Positions 1 through 7,044 are shown, numbered from the stretch's first letter. The stretch is DNA of 14,742 bases from an uncultured Prevotella sp. (GCA_900554695.1 USHV01000042.1:1-14742); one strand, 5' to 3'. Made by a program: numbers and translations. The notes: generated by a model not told the origin, from the letters alone.

Positions 1-98
1 GAGGTCTTTTTCAAAAATATTTCGTAATGTTGCACTCGCTGGTTGACTCTGCCCTGTATATTTGCACCTGTCTTTGTGTCAAAAAATGATATGAAAAA

Positions 99-130
99 TT
101 TGGTGATGGCGTAGAAAACAACTATCTTTG
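99..130 (+). promoter_or_regulatory. Promoter of tRNA-Gln (Bacteroidetes sigma type)
   Basis: TTTG at 99-102 is followed by exactly 20 bases and then TATCTTTG at 123-130, with CA after it. This fits the Bacteroidetes housekeeping consensus TTTG, 19-21 bases, TAnnTTTG. Transcription would begin a few bases before the tRNA at 141. A second -7-like TATATTTG at 57-64 has no well-spaced -33 element, so I prefer the later site. Confidence 0.8.
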
Positions 131-140
131 CATACGAATT

Positions 141-211
141 TGTCCTATGGTGTAATGGTAGCACTACAGTTTTTGGTTCTGTCAGTGGTGGTTCGAGTCC
201 GCCTGGGACAA
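141..211 (+). tRNA. tRNA-Gln, anticodon TTG
   Basis: The cloverleaf is complete. The acceptor stem pairs 141-147 with 204-210 and the discriminator base is A211. The anticodon stem pairs 166-170 with 178-182, and the seven-base loop at 171-177 has TTG at 173-175. The T arm pairs 187-191 with 199-203 around a TTCGAGT loop. The U1-A72 pair and the U-U mismatch at the base of the anticodon loop are typical of glutamine tRNAs. It reads CAA codons, and CAG by wobble. CCA is not encoded, so the 3' end must be added enzymatically. The gene stands alone between its own promoter and terminator. Confidence 0.97.
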
Positions 212-216
212 CACAG

Positions 217-250
217 AAAGCGTCAGGTCGTTTGATCGGACGCTTTTTTT
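217..250 (+). terminator. Rho-independent terminator of tRNA-Gln
   Basis: AAAGCGTC at 217-224 pairs with GACGCTTT at 239-246. A short inner stem (226-229 with 234-237) lies in the loop, and a T run continues to 250. It begins six bases after the tRNA. Confidence 0.9.
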
Positions 251-251
251 A

Positions 252-630
252 GTGCCATGAAAAAGAGCGCGGAAGAGGTCATTTCGGGAGTGGTTTCAAT
301 AGAAAGCCGCGCTTTCCATAACGCATCATCGCTTTCACATTCTGCTTAAACGGATCCCGGAGCGGGCCTCATACCGCAAACATACACTCTATATTATAAT
401 TATCACCCACCCTACATTTCCGTTCTCCTGCCGTAATCACGCCCTGCCCGTTGCATATAAGTAGCAAGCAACGCCTTCGACAAAGATGTTGGTCTCGCCG
501 ACAGGCAAGGGAACGAAACACATGGGACATCCATCTGACGGTTTGGGATTGACCATTGTGCGCGACTTTCAATTTGTAACCGGTTTTTGATTTTTTACTC
601 AGAGTTTCCCACTCTACCCCGAAAAATAAG
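252..630. other. Gap without a recognised gene
   Basis: Between the tRNA terminator and the first composite repeat I recognise no gene. A minus-strand reading frame covers 369-665, but it starts inside the repeat hairpin and its translation, rich in Arg and Cys, resembles no family I know. I therefore do not call it. It could be eroded coding DNA. Confidence 0.5.
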
Positions 631-975
631 CGCGTATTTGCGGACCGAGCCGTCTTCGGGCGCAAATACGCGAAATATGAGAGGATTTTATAATGTATTG
701 AATATCAATAATTTATATTTGAGAGGTATTTCCTCGCATTGCGAAAAGCACCATTTCGGCCCCTGAAATGGGCCATATCGGGTGCTGAAATAGGCCATAT
801 CGCACCATGAAATGGGCTTTATCGCAACACGAAATGGGCTATTTCGGAAAGCGGAATGTATCTTTTCGGACTATGTTATGGGGTATATCAAAAGGCGGTA
901 TTATCCTAAACATCCTCTATTATGGACGATTTAACATTCGTTTGCATCTATTTCGCGAAAATATTTTGTCAAAAT
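631..975 (+). repeat. Composite repeat, copy 1 (hairpin, 22-base array, end block)
   Basis: Three parts occur in a fixed order and recur in the same order and orientation at 6691-7044. First, a perfect 12-base inverted repeat, CGCGTATTTGCG at 631-642 against 661-672, is followed by GAGAGG. Second, a tandem array with a 22-base period occupies 737-890. Third, a 28-base AT-rich end block at 948-975 matches the other copy at 27 of 28 positions. DNA between the parts is poorly conserved. There is no plausible protein in it: the open frame at 807-995 is made of repeat units read through. It may be a dispersed intergenic repeat, a non-autonomous mobile element or a structured RNA; the sequence does not decide between these. 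Confidence 0.75.
737..890 (+). repeat. Tandem 22-base repeat array (about 7 units)
   Basis: Units begin at 737, 759, 781, 803, 825, 847 and 869, all exactly 22 bases apart. The four central units share the core GAAATRGGCYWTWTCG. The first and the last two are diverged but in register. The core is itself nearly palindromic (GAAAT...ATTTC). Units touch with no spacers, so this is not CRISPR. Since 22 is not a multiple of three, successive units fall in different reading frames, which argues against a repeat protein. Confidence 0.8.
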
Positions 976-1093
976 TTAGTCAAGAAAAATTGTAAGTTCG
1001 TCTTGCGGTTTTCCATTGAACCGTCACCGGAATATTGTCTGTCACACGATGATATAAACTCTGTGAGGCAGTAAAAGACTGCGTTAGGACAAT

Positions 1094-1120
1094 AAAAAAG
1101 CCGCTTGCGGGCGGCTTTTT
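1094..1120 (-). terminator. Terminator after tyrS
   Basis: GCCGC at 1100-1104 pairs with GCGGC at 1111-1115, and the stem is extended by A-T pairs on both sides. On the minus strand the hairpin is followed by a T run. It lies 22 bases past the tyrS stop and would end the whole minus-strand operon. The A and T flanks could also let it work in the + direction. Confidence 0.85.
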
Positions 1121-1142
1121 CCTTAATATGATGATGAGTTGA

Positions 1143-2444
1143 TTATTTTACGGTGATGAGGAAATAATTCTTCTTTCCACGCTGCACGAGCAGATATTTG
1201 CCGTCTATGAGGTCGTCGGATGTAACGACACGGTCGAACGCACTCAGCTTCTCCTTGTTGAGCGACACTCCTCCACCCTGAACGAGCTTGCGCATCTCGC
1301 CTTTGCTTGCGAACACCTTTGCCTCGTCGCTTGTGAAGAGGTCCACGGCCGGCTGGCCGAGCTTGTCTTTCGCCATGTCGAAATGAGGCACTCCCTCGAA
1401 TATGTTGAGCAGTGTGGCCTCGTCAATCTTCTGCAGAGTCTCTTTTGTTCCCTTGCCGAAGAGTATTCCCGAAGCCTCTTTCGCCATCTCGAGATCCTCC
1501 TCAGAGTGCACCATGACGGTTATCTCGTCTGCAAGACGCTTCTGAAGCACGCGGCGTCCCGGGTCGGCCTTGTGTTCCTCCACGAGTCCGTCGATGGTCT
1601 CCTTGTCCAGACTTGTGAATATCTTTATGTAGCGTTCAGCGTCCTCGTCACTCACGTTGAGCCAGAACTGATAGAAAGCGTACGGCGTGGTACGGTTGCG
1701 GTCGAGCCATACATTGCCGCTCTCGGTCTTTCCAAACTTCTTGCCGTCGGCCTTGGTGATGAGCGGACAGGTGAGCGCGAAGGCCTCAGCCTCGTTGCCC
1801 AGAGTACGTCTGATGAGCTCCGTACCTGTTGTCATGTTGCCCCACTGGTCGTTTCCGCCGAGCTGCAGCTTGCATCCCTTGGTCTGATAAAGATGAAGGA
1901 AGTCGTAGCCCTGGAGCAACTGATAAGTGAACTCGGTGAACGACAGACCGTCGCGCGACGTTCCGTTGAGTCGCTGCTGCACGCTCTCCTTCGCCATCAT
2001 GTAGTTCACGGTGATGTGCTTGCCCACCGTACGCGCGAAATCGAGGAAGCTGAAGTCCTTCATCCAGTCGTAGTTGTTCACCATCTCGGCCTTGTTCTCG
2101 CCCTCGGCGTCGAAGTCGAGGAACTTGGAGACCTGCTTTTTTATGCACTCCTGGTTGTGATACAATGTGTCGGCATCGAGCAGATTGCGCTCCTGACTCT
2201 TTCCCGAAGGGTCGCCTATCATTCCCGTCGCACCGCCGACGAGTATTATCGGCTTGTGTCCGCAGCTCTGAAGATGGCGCAACATCATAATGCCACACAG
2301 GTGGCCAATGTGCAAGGAGTCGGCAGTCGGGTCGGTGCCGAGGTATGCCGTCACCATCTCCTTCTGCAGGAGTTCCTCGGTTCCCGGCATTATCTGCGCA
2401 AGCATACCGCGCCAGCGCAGTTCTTCAACAAAATTCTTAGTCAT
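1143..2444 (-). CDS. tyrS: Tyrosyl-tRNA synthetase
   Basis: A cytoplasmic class I aminoacyl-tRNA synthetase of 433 residues, the usual bacterial length, that charges tRNA-Tyr with tyrosine. The HIGH signature is at residues 45-48 (LHIGHL). The KMSKS-type loop appears as KFGKT at 236-240, the form seen in TyrRS. QLGGNDQWGN at 194-203 is the conserved strand lining the tyrosine site. The C-terminal part, from about 365, looks like the S4 RNA-binding domain. It is the last gene of the minus-strand run: yidD ends 95 bases upstream and a terminator follows. I see no tRNA-sensing leader. The start at 2444 gives the expected N-terminus (MTKNFVEELRWRGML). Confidence 0.97.
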   Translation of the reverse strand: MTKNFVEELRWRGMLAQIMPGTEELLQKEMVTAYLGTDPTADSLHIGHLCGIMMLRHLQSCGHKPIILVGGATGMIGDPSGKSQERNLLDADTLYHNQECIKKQVSKFLDFDAEGENKAEMVNNYDWMKDFSFLDFARTVGKHITVNYMMAKESVQQRLNGTSRDGLSFTEFTYQLLQGYDFLHLYQTKGCKLQLGGNDQWGNMTTGTELIRRTLGNEAEAFALTCPLITKADGKKFGKTESGNVWLDRNRTTPYAFYQFWLNVSDEDAERYIKIFTSLDKETIDGLVEEHKADPGRRVLQKRLADEITVMVHSEEDLEMAKEASGILFGKGTKETLQKIDEATLLNIFEGVPHFDMAKDKLGQPAVDLFTSDEAKVFASKGEMRKLVQGGGVSLNKEKLSAFDRVVTSDDLIDGKYLLVQRGKKNYFLITVK

Positions 2445-2539
2445 CGGATATATGTTTATTTTGGATTTTCTGTCTTCGATTATATGTCTTCATGAATACT
2501 CGGCTCCGTCGTTCCGCCCCGCGTTTTCGCGCTTGCGGC

Positions 2540-2791
2540 TCAAGGCACAGGGTCGTATCCGCTTCCGCCCCAGGGGTGACATCTGAGCAGACGTCTCACG
2601 GCGAGATAAAGACCTTTCACCGGTCCGTGCCTCAGCAACGCCTGACGCGCATATTCGGAGCATGTGGGAGTGAAACGGCATGATGGAGGAGTGAACGGGC
2701 TTATCACTTTCTGATAGAACACTACCGGCACCACAAGCAGGCACGCCAGGCTGTGTGACAGGAACGAAAGCATGCGCCGCAGGGTTCTCAT
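2540..2791 (-). CDS. yidD: Membrane protein insertion efficiency factor YidD
   Basis: A small 83-residue membrane-associated protein of the YidD family, which is thought to aid insertion of inner-membrane proteins by the YidC pathway. The family core is visible: an N-terminal hydrophobic stretch, then YQKVISPFTPPSCRFTPTCS and a C-terminal HPWGGSGYDPVP. The cysteines in the SCRFTPTCS segment and at CHPWGG are typical. An upstream ATG in the same frame at 2872 would add 27 residues rich in Arg that do not resemble the family. I therefore place the start at 2791, where ATGA overlaps the rnpA stop and suggests translational coupling. The rnpA-yidD order is conserved in many bacteria. Confidence 0.93.
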   Translation of the reverse strand: MRTLRRMLSFLSHSLACLLVVPVVFYQKVISPFTPPSCRFTPTCSEYARQALLRHGPVKGLYLAVRRLLRCHPWGGSGYDPVP

Positions 2792-3192
2792 AGCTTCTCG
2801 CTGAGTCTTACGAGCAGGCTGCGGACGTGTGCTTCCACGTCTGCCGTGTCGTGCAGTTCGTCGTCGAGCCATATCAGGGCGAACGCCGCCATGCGGTCGG
2901 GATGCGCTGCCATGCGGTCGAGCACGGTGTATTTGTTCTTGCGGTAAGCCTCGCGCAGCTGACGCTTCACCCTGTTGCGCTTCACGGCACGCTTGAAATG
3001 GCGCTTCGATACGCTCACCATCACCTGTGCCTGCGGATCGTGTTCAGACTCGCGCTCCACAATCATATACACCATCCGCACCGGAAACGAAGTCATGGCA
3101 CGGCTTCCGCCTCCGTTGAAGAGCTTTTCCATGAGCTTGCGGCTCGTCATACGCTCTTCCTTTTTCAGTGTTAAAGGTCGGCTTGCCTCCAT
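2788..3192 (-). CDS. rnpA: Ribonuclease P protein component
   Basis: The small basic protein subunit (134 residues) of RNase P. It binds the catalytic RNA and helps remove 5' leaders from precursor tRNAs. The defining RNR signature is clear at about residues 67-83 (KRAVKRNRVKRQLREAY), preceded by a VSVSKRHF strand. The N-terminal segment LTLKKEERMTSRKLMEKLF corresponds to the usual start of the fold. The gene follows hemD by 24 bases and overlaps yidD by four bases. In many bacteria rnpA lies beside rpmH; here its partners are hemD and yidD. Confidence 0.95.
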   Translation of the reverse strand: MEASRPLTLKKEERMTSRKLMEKLFNGGGSRAMTSFPVRMVYMIVERESEHDPQAQVMVSVSKRHFKRAVKRNRVKRQLREAYRKNKYTVLDRMAAHPDRMAAFALIWLDDELHDTADVEAHVRSLLVRLSEKL

Positions 3193-3216
3193 TGTTCCGG
3201 TGTCTCAGGGCGTGTA

Positions 3217-3963
3217 TCACTTGTTCTTCTGAAGATATGCTCTCAGCGCGCTTGTCATCGAAGGATGCTCGGCTGTGGGCGCCTCGAGGTCGAGAGTAAG
3301 GCCGTTTTCAACCACGGCACGTGCTGTGGCAGGACCGAATGTGGCGATGCGCAGATTGTCGCTCTTCATGTCGGGGAAGTTCTTCTTGAATGACTTGATA
3401 CCCATCGGCGAGAAGAACACGAGCATGTCATAGTCGAACGACTTTATTTCTTCCTCTGTGAAGTCGTTGCTTACGGTGCGGTACATCACGCACTCACGGT
3501 GGATGAGCTTCTTTGAGTCGAGCAGATTCTTCACGTCATCGTTGTGAACCTCACTCATAGGAACGAGATACTTCTCGGTCTTATGCTTCACCATTGTGGG
3601 CAGCAAATCGTTTATCTTTCCCGTAGTACCGAAGAACACCTTGCGCTTGCGATACTGTACGTACTTCTGTATGTAGAGCGCAATGGTCTCAGTGACACAG
3701 AAATACTTCATGTCCTCTGGTATCTCCACACGCATTTCCTTTGCCAGCTTGAAGAAATTATCAATGGCATGACGCGAGGTGAAGACGATTGCCGTATAGT
3801 CGAGGATGCTTATTTTCTGCTGACGGAACTCCTTCGGGCTCAGTCCTTCAACCTTTATGAAAGGACGGAATACGAGTTCCACGTTGAAGTCCTTGGCTAT
3901 GTCATAATAAGGAGATTTCTCGCTTGTCGGTTGGGGTTGAGATATTAGAATCTTCTTTATCAT
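3217..3963 (-). CDS. hemD: Uroporphyrinogen-III synthase family protein
   Basis: A 248-residue soluble protein, the usual HemD length. The family closes hydroxymethylbilane into uroporphyrinogen III, the common precursor of haem, sirohaem and corrinoids. Sequence conservation in the family is low. The call rests on the N-terminal KILISQP strand, the SRHAIDNFF segment (IVFTSRHAI, about residues 60-72), and the C-terminal FFSPMGIKSF and IATFGPATARAV motifs, which match the two-domain HemD fold. The position next to a DUF4271 gene fits Bacteroidetes gene order. The DUF4271 stop lies ten bases upstream, so they are probably co-transcribed. No other haem gene is in the window, so a diverged function cannot be excluded. 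Confidence 0.85.
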   Translation of the reverse strand: MIKKILISQPQPTSEKSPYYDIAKDFNVELVFRPFIKVEGLSPKEFRQQKISILDYTAIVFTSRHAIDNFFKLAKEMRVEIPEDMKYFCVTETIALYIQKYVQYRKRKVFFGTTGKINDLLPTMVKHKTEKYLVPMSEVHNDDVKNLLDSKKLIHRECVMYRTVSNDFTEEEIKSFDYDMLVFFSPMGIKSFKKNFPDMKSDNLRIATFGPATARAVVENGLTLDLEAPTAEHPSMTSALRAYLQKNK

Positions 3964-3973
3964 CTTTGGTTTA

Positions 3974-4993
3974 TTAGAAATTTACTTTCAAATAATCACT
4001 TGTCATTGCCAGAAAGCCAAGCAAAGCAAATACAGGCATGATTTCCAGCGCACAAAAGTACAAAAAAAATTGCACAATGGCATCTCTGCGCTGAAAAAAG
4101 ATGTTATAAATCTTATAAAATGACAGAATTTTAGATAAAATCACAACAATTGATGTCAATATGAGAGTGTTGCCGATAGAAAATCCGAAGTATGTCTGGA
4201 GCAGCACAACGGGCAGCAGGCACTGCCCTTCTATCGACATGATGAACATCAGCGACTTCATCCATGCCTCGTTGCGACGCCGGCTGAAGAACACCATTCC
4301 ACACAGCCATTGCAGCAACATCTTCAGGACCACGTACAGAAGGAAGATGCAGAAAAACACTCCTATCACCACATAATGATCTACTATGAACGTGTCGGTG
4401 ACGTAACGCTGGACATAGAAGAACGTGACTATGGAAAGCAACAGACAAGTCTGAAGCATGAGGAAGAACTGGAAGCGCAGCTCGGTGGATGTCTCGGTGA
4501 GCGGTTGGGCGTCGTCGCGGTTGGGACGGAAGAACAAACGTGCCTGGCGGGCCATGAAACTGCGCGACTTTGAGAACGCTATCGCTCCGAAGATGAAGCA
4601 TGCCAGCAGCAGCGCCGTGATGAGATTGTCGCGGCCAACGCTGTAAGGCACAGGGTCGCCTGCCACGCCCGGCAGTCCGCCATACAGGTCGGGATCGAAG
4701 CATGGCTTGCCCGTGAAGTACGACTCACGGTAAAGCGAGTTGAGCGTCAGGTCCTCCATGCATCTCTGCTGCTTGTGTCCGGGCAGCGTAAGTGTGTCGG
4801 GCCGGTTGCTCGGAGCCACGATCACCGGCTCGAAGTTTGCGCTCACGGCCGAGTCCTGCTGCGCTGGTGTGGCATCGGCCGGCAGACGGTCGAGCACCGC
4901 CTTCACCGTCAGCGGACGCTTATATTTCACGGCTGCCGCTTCTTCCTGTGCGCCGGCAGCCTGCATAATGGAGTCGGCCTGCTCTGTTGTCAT
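3974..4993 (-). CDS. DUF4271 integral membrane protein
   Basis: A 339-residue membrane protein that I assign to the DUF4271 family of Bacteroidetes, whose function is unknown. Residues 1-115 are polar, rich in Ala, Pro and Gln, and probably disordered or extracytoplasmic. Six hydrophobic segments follow at about 122-140, 173-194, 206-229, 247-269, 274-293 and 307-330. No catalytic motif is visible. It is the first gene of the run DUF4271-hemD-rnpA-yidD-tyrS. Its start at 4993 is followed by an acidic, non-hydrophobic N-terminus, so there is no signal peptide. A role linked to tetrapyrrole synthesis or membrane insertion would be a guess from position only. Confidence 0.8.
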   Translation of the reverse strand: MTTEQADSIMQAAGAQEEAAAVKYKRPLTVKAVLDRLPADATPAQQDSAVSANFEPVIVAPSNRPDTLTLPGHKQQRCMEDLTLNSLYRESYFTGKPCFDPDLYGGLPGVAGDPVPYSVGRDNLITALLLACFIFGAIAFSKSRSFMARQARLFFRPNRDDAQPLTETSTELRFQFFLMLQTCLLLSIVTFFYVQRYVTDTFIVDHYVVIGVFFCIFLLYVVLKMLLQWLCGMVFFSRRRNEAWMKSLMFIMSIEGQCLLPVVLLQTYFGFSIGNTLILTSIVVILSKILSFYKIYNIFFQRRDAIVQFFLYFCALEIMPVFALLGFLAMTSDYLKVNF

Positions 4994-5028
4994 AATCTTC
5001 TGTATATATAAATAATGTATATTATGAA

Positions 5029-5055
5029 TTGCGCGGCCGACAATCGACCGCGCAA
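5029..5055 (-). terminator. Hairpin after metK
   Basis: TTGCGCGG at 5029-5036 pairs perfectly with CCGCGCAA at 5048-5055, and an inner CGA/TCG pairing tightens the loop. It lies 14 bases past the metK stop on the minus strand. The tract after it is AT-rich but has no clean T run, so it may be a terminator or a 3' end stabiliser. The remaining bases to 4994 must hold any promoter for DUF4271, but I see no consensus one. Confidence 0.65.
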
Positions 5056-5068
5056 CGCCCTTTCAGCG

Positions 5069-6331
5069 TCATTTCAGCCCGAAGGCTTCCTTTATCATAT
5101 CCACCTTGTCGAGCTTCTCCCACGTGAACAGTTCCACCTTGATGGTGCGTGTGGGATGATAGTGACTGGTGAATGTCTTCTCCACAACCTCGTTCTTTCG
5201 TCCCATGTGTCCGTATGCGGCAGTCTCAAGGAACATCGGTTGGCGGAGCTTCAGCATGCGTTCTATGGCTTTCGGACGAAGGTCGAACATGCGTCCTATC
5301 GCCGCAGCTATCTCGCCGTCGGTCATGTTCACGTGGCTGCGTCCGTAGGTATTGACATATATGCTCACCGGACGTGCGACGCCGATGGCATAGCTTATCT
5401 GCACGAGCATCTCGTCTGCCACGCCCGCTGCCACCATGTTCTTGGCTATGTAGCGTGCCGCGTAGGCAGCCGAACGGTCCACCTTGCTCGAGTCCTTGCC
5501 CGAGAACGCGCCGCCACCGTGTGCACCCTTGCCTCCGTAAGTATCGACAATTATCTTGCGGCCGGTGAGTCCGGTGTCGCCGTGAGGGCCACCTATGACA
5601 AACTTCCCGGTAGGATTGACGTAGTATTTTATGTCGTCGCCGAAGAGCGCGAGCACCTTTTCCGAATTTATCTGTGCCTTAACGCGCGGCATGAGTATGT
5701 TCTTCACGTCGCTCTCTATGGTTGCGAGCATGCGCTCGTCGTCCTCGTCGAACGGGTCGTGCTGTGTAGATACGACGATGGTGTCTATGCGCTGTGGCAC
5801 GCCGTCGTCCGAATATTCCACCGTAACCTGGCTTTTCGAGTCGGGTCTGAGATAAGTCATCTCCTTGCCATCCTTGCGTATGTCGGCCAGAGTGCGCATT
5901 ATGAGCTGCGCGATGTCGAGCGCCACGGGCATGTAGTTCTCGGTCTCGTTGGTGGCATAGCCGAACATCATTCCCTGGTCGCCGGCTCCCTGCTCCTCGT
6001 CGTCCTCACGACTCACGCCGCGGTTGATGTCGTCGCTCTGCTCGTGTATGGCGGTCAGTATGCCGCACGAGTCGCCGTCAAACTGATATTCCGACTTGGT
6101 GTAGCCTATGCGCTTGATGGTCTTGCGCGCCACGGTCTGCAAGTCGATGTAGGCTTCGGAGCGTACCTCGCCCATGATTACCACCTGTCCGGTGGTGACA
6201 AAAGTCTCGATAGCACAATGTGCGTGCTCGTCGTAGGCCAGAAACTGGTCGAGCAGCGCGTCCGATATCTGATCGGCCACCTTGTCGGGATGTCCTTCAG
6301 ACACTGATTCTGATGAAAAGAGATAGCTCAT
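5069..6331 (-). CDS. metK: S-adenosylmethionine synthetase
   Basis: A cytoplasmic enzyme of 420 residues that makes S-adenosylmethionine from methionine and ATP. It contains the expected signatures: SEGHPDKVADQISDA from residue 11 (substrate and metal contacts), GAGDQGMMFGYA from 115, FVIGGPHGDTGLTGRK at 244-259, and the P-loop-like GGGAFSGKDSSKVDR at 272-286. Length and motifs are intact. The start at 6331 gives the canonical MSYLFSSESVSEGHPDK. It has its own promoter about 170 bases upstream and a hairpin after the stop, so it seems to be transcribed alone. A 430-codon open frame antisense to it is a codon-bias shadow. Confidence 0.98.
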   Translation of the reverse strand: MSYLFSSESVSEGHPDKVADQISDALLDQFLAYDEHAHCAIETFVTTGQVVIMGEVRSEAYIDLQTVARKTIKRIGYTKSEYQFDGDSCGILTAIHEQSDDINRGVSREDDEEQGAGDQGMMFGYATNETENYMPVALDIAQLIMRTLADIRKDGKEMTYLRPDSKSQVTVEYSDDGVPQRIDTIVVSTQHDPFDEDDERMLATIESDVKNILMPRVKAQINSEKVLALFGDDIKYYVNPTGKFVIGGPHGDTGLTGRKIIVDTYGGKGAHGGGAFSGKDSSKVDRSAAYAARYIAKNMVAAGVADEMLVQISYAIGVARPVSIYVNTYGRSHVNMTDGEIAAAIGRMFDLRPKAIERMLKLRQPMFLETAAYGHMGRKNEVVEKTFTSHYHPTRTIKVELFTWEKLDKVDMIKEAFGLK

Positions 6332-6497
6332 TTTGTTGTTTTTATTTTATGTGAGGCAAGAACTGCTCCTCACTACCAAACACTATCGCATGGCTCCATC
6401 AAACCGATTTCACCGTTTTAGCATTTTTTTCCGTGGTTGCAAGCAGCCAAATTCTTCCACTCCGTTTTACTTATTGTTTTATAATCTTCGCGAAAAC
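6332..6497 (-). promoter_or_regulatory. Long metK 5' leader, candidate regulatory RNA
   Basis: If transcription starts just after the promoter at 6503-6534, metK carries a leader of about 165 bases with no good open frame. On the minus strand, TGGCT (6449-6445) can pair with AGCCA (6395-6391), enclosing GCAACC and TGCTAAAA segments. A second stem, GTGAGG (6373-6368) with CCTCAC (6356-6351), sits about 20 bases before the start codon. metK leaders are regulated by SAM riboswitches in several bacterial groups, but I cannot match this one confidently to a known class. The regulatory role is inference. Confidence 0.4.
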
Positions 6498-6502
6498 GCA
6501 TG

Positions 6503-6534
6503 CAAAATTATACATTATTTCCAACATAGACAAA
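6503..6534 (-). promoter_or_regulatory. Promoter of metK (Bacteroidetes sigma type)
   Basis: Read on the minus strand, TTTG at 6534-6531 is followed by exactly 20 bases and TAATTTTG at 6510-6503, then CA. Both boxes and the spacing match the Bacteroidetes consensus. It is the best promoter in the window for a protein gene. Confidence 0.8.
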
Positions 6535-6690
6535 TTCTTATTTCTTATTTTTCATTAACTGTCCGTTATCTTGCATTAAGGCCGCGGAAACGCCGCTCCG
6601 GGGCGGTCGTCGGACAAGAGTCAAAATGTATAAATATGCAATCATACTGTATGAAAAACGAATAAACCTACCCCGTGACCCTCTGAGAAT

Positions 6691-7044
6691 CGTTTATTTG
6701 CGAGCAAACGCCTCTTCGGCCGCAAATACGCGAGTTTTGAGAGGTTTGCGCAAGTGCTTGTCAGTCAGCGGTTTGCATTTTCCGACAATCCGAAGTGCAT
6801 CACATGGTATTGCGAAATGGCCTATTTCGCAATGCAATAAAGCCCATTTCGTGCTCCGATATGCCCTATATCGTGCTCCGATTAAGCCCATTTCAGGGTG
6901 CAATAAAGCCCATTTCGCAAAACAGTATGGTTTTTCATGCCGTCCGGAAGGGGGAAAACGACGTTTCGTTAATGAATATTCCGGCCGAAAGAGCCCGTTT
7001 CGTCGCAATCCGTTTTCTATTTCGCGAAAAAATTTTGTCAAAAT
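6691..7044 (+). repeat. Composite repeat, copy 2 (hairpin, 22-base array, end block)
   Basis: It has the same three parts as the element at 631-975, in the same order. A hairpin pairs 6691-6702 with CGCAAATACGCG at 6721-6732 (one mismatch and one G-T pair). The right arm is identical to copy 1, and GAGAGG again follows. A 22-base tandem array lies at 6808-6917. The end block at 7017-7044 differs from copy 1 at one base of 28. Open frames across it (about 6626-7123 on +, 6694-7041 on -) are made of the repeats and are probably not genes. The total length, 354 bases, is close to the 345 of copy 1. Confidence 0.75.
6808..6917 (-). repeat. Tandem 22-base repeat array (5 units)
   Basis: Units begin at 6808, 6830, 6852, 6874 and 6896. 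Four of the five read as RATAAAGCCCATTTCG or a close variant, which is the reverse complement of the core seen at 737-890. The first unit (GCGAAATGGCCTATTTCG) reads in the same sense as copy 1. The array is thus mostly inverted while the flanking hairpin and end block are not. The core's near-palindromic form makes both readings possible. Confidence 0.78.

Noticed and set aside
369..665. Minus-strand frame of 98 codons
   Set aside because: It starts inside the repeat hairpin, has no recognisable family and an odd Arg/Cys-rich composition.
737..890. CRISPR array
   Set aside because: Units are contiguous, 22 bases long and diverged, with no unique spacers and no cas genes nearby.
807..995. Plus-strand frame of 62 codons
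   Set aside because: Most of it is the 22-base repeat array read through, so it is probably not a protein gene.
1383..2495. 370-codon frame antisense to tyrS
   Set aside because: Shadow of tyrS, which has all its synthetase motifs.
2445..2539. T-box or other tRNA-sensing leader before tyrS
   Set aside because: The 95-base gap has no T-box sequence or terminator/antiterminator pair, and tyrS appears to be transcribed from upstream genes.
5015..6307. 430-codon frame antisense to metK
   Set aside because: metK is unmistakable on the minus strand. The antisense frame follows from its codon bias and has no family resemblance.
631..7044. The 6 kb between the two repeats as a transposon or genomic island
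   Set aside because: It carries essential housekeeping genes (tyrS, rnpA, metK) and no transposase or integrase. Direct repeats on both sides are more simply two dispersed copies.
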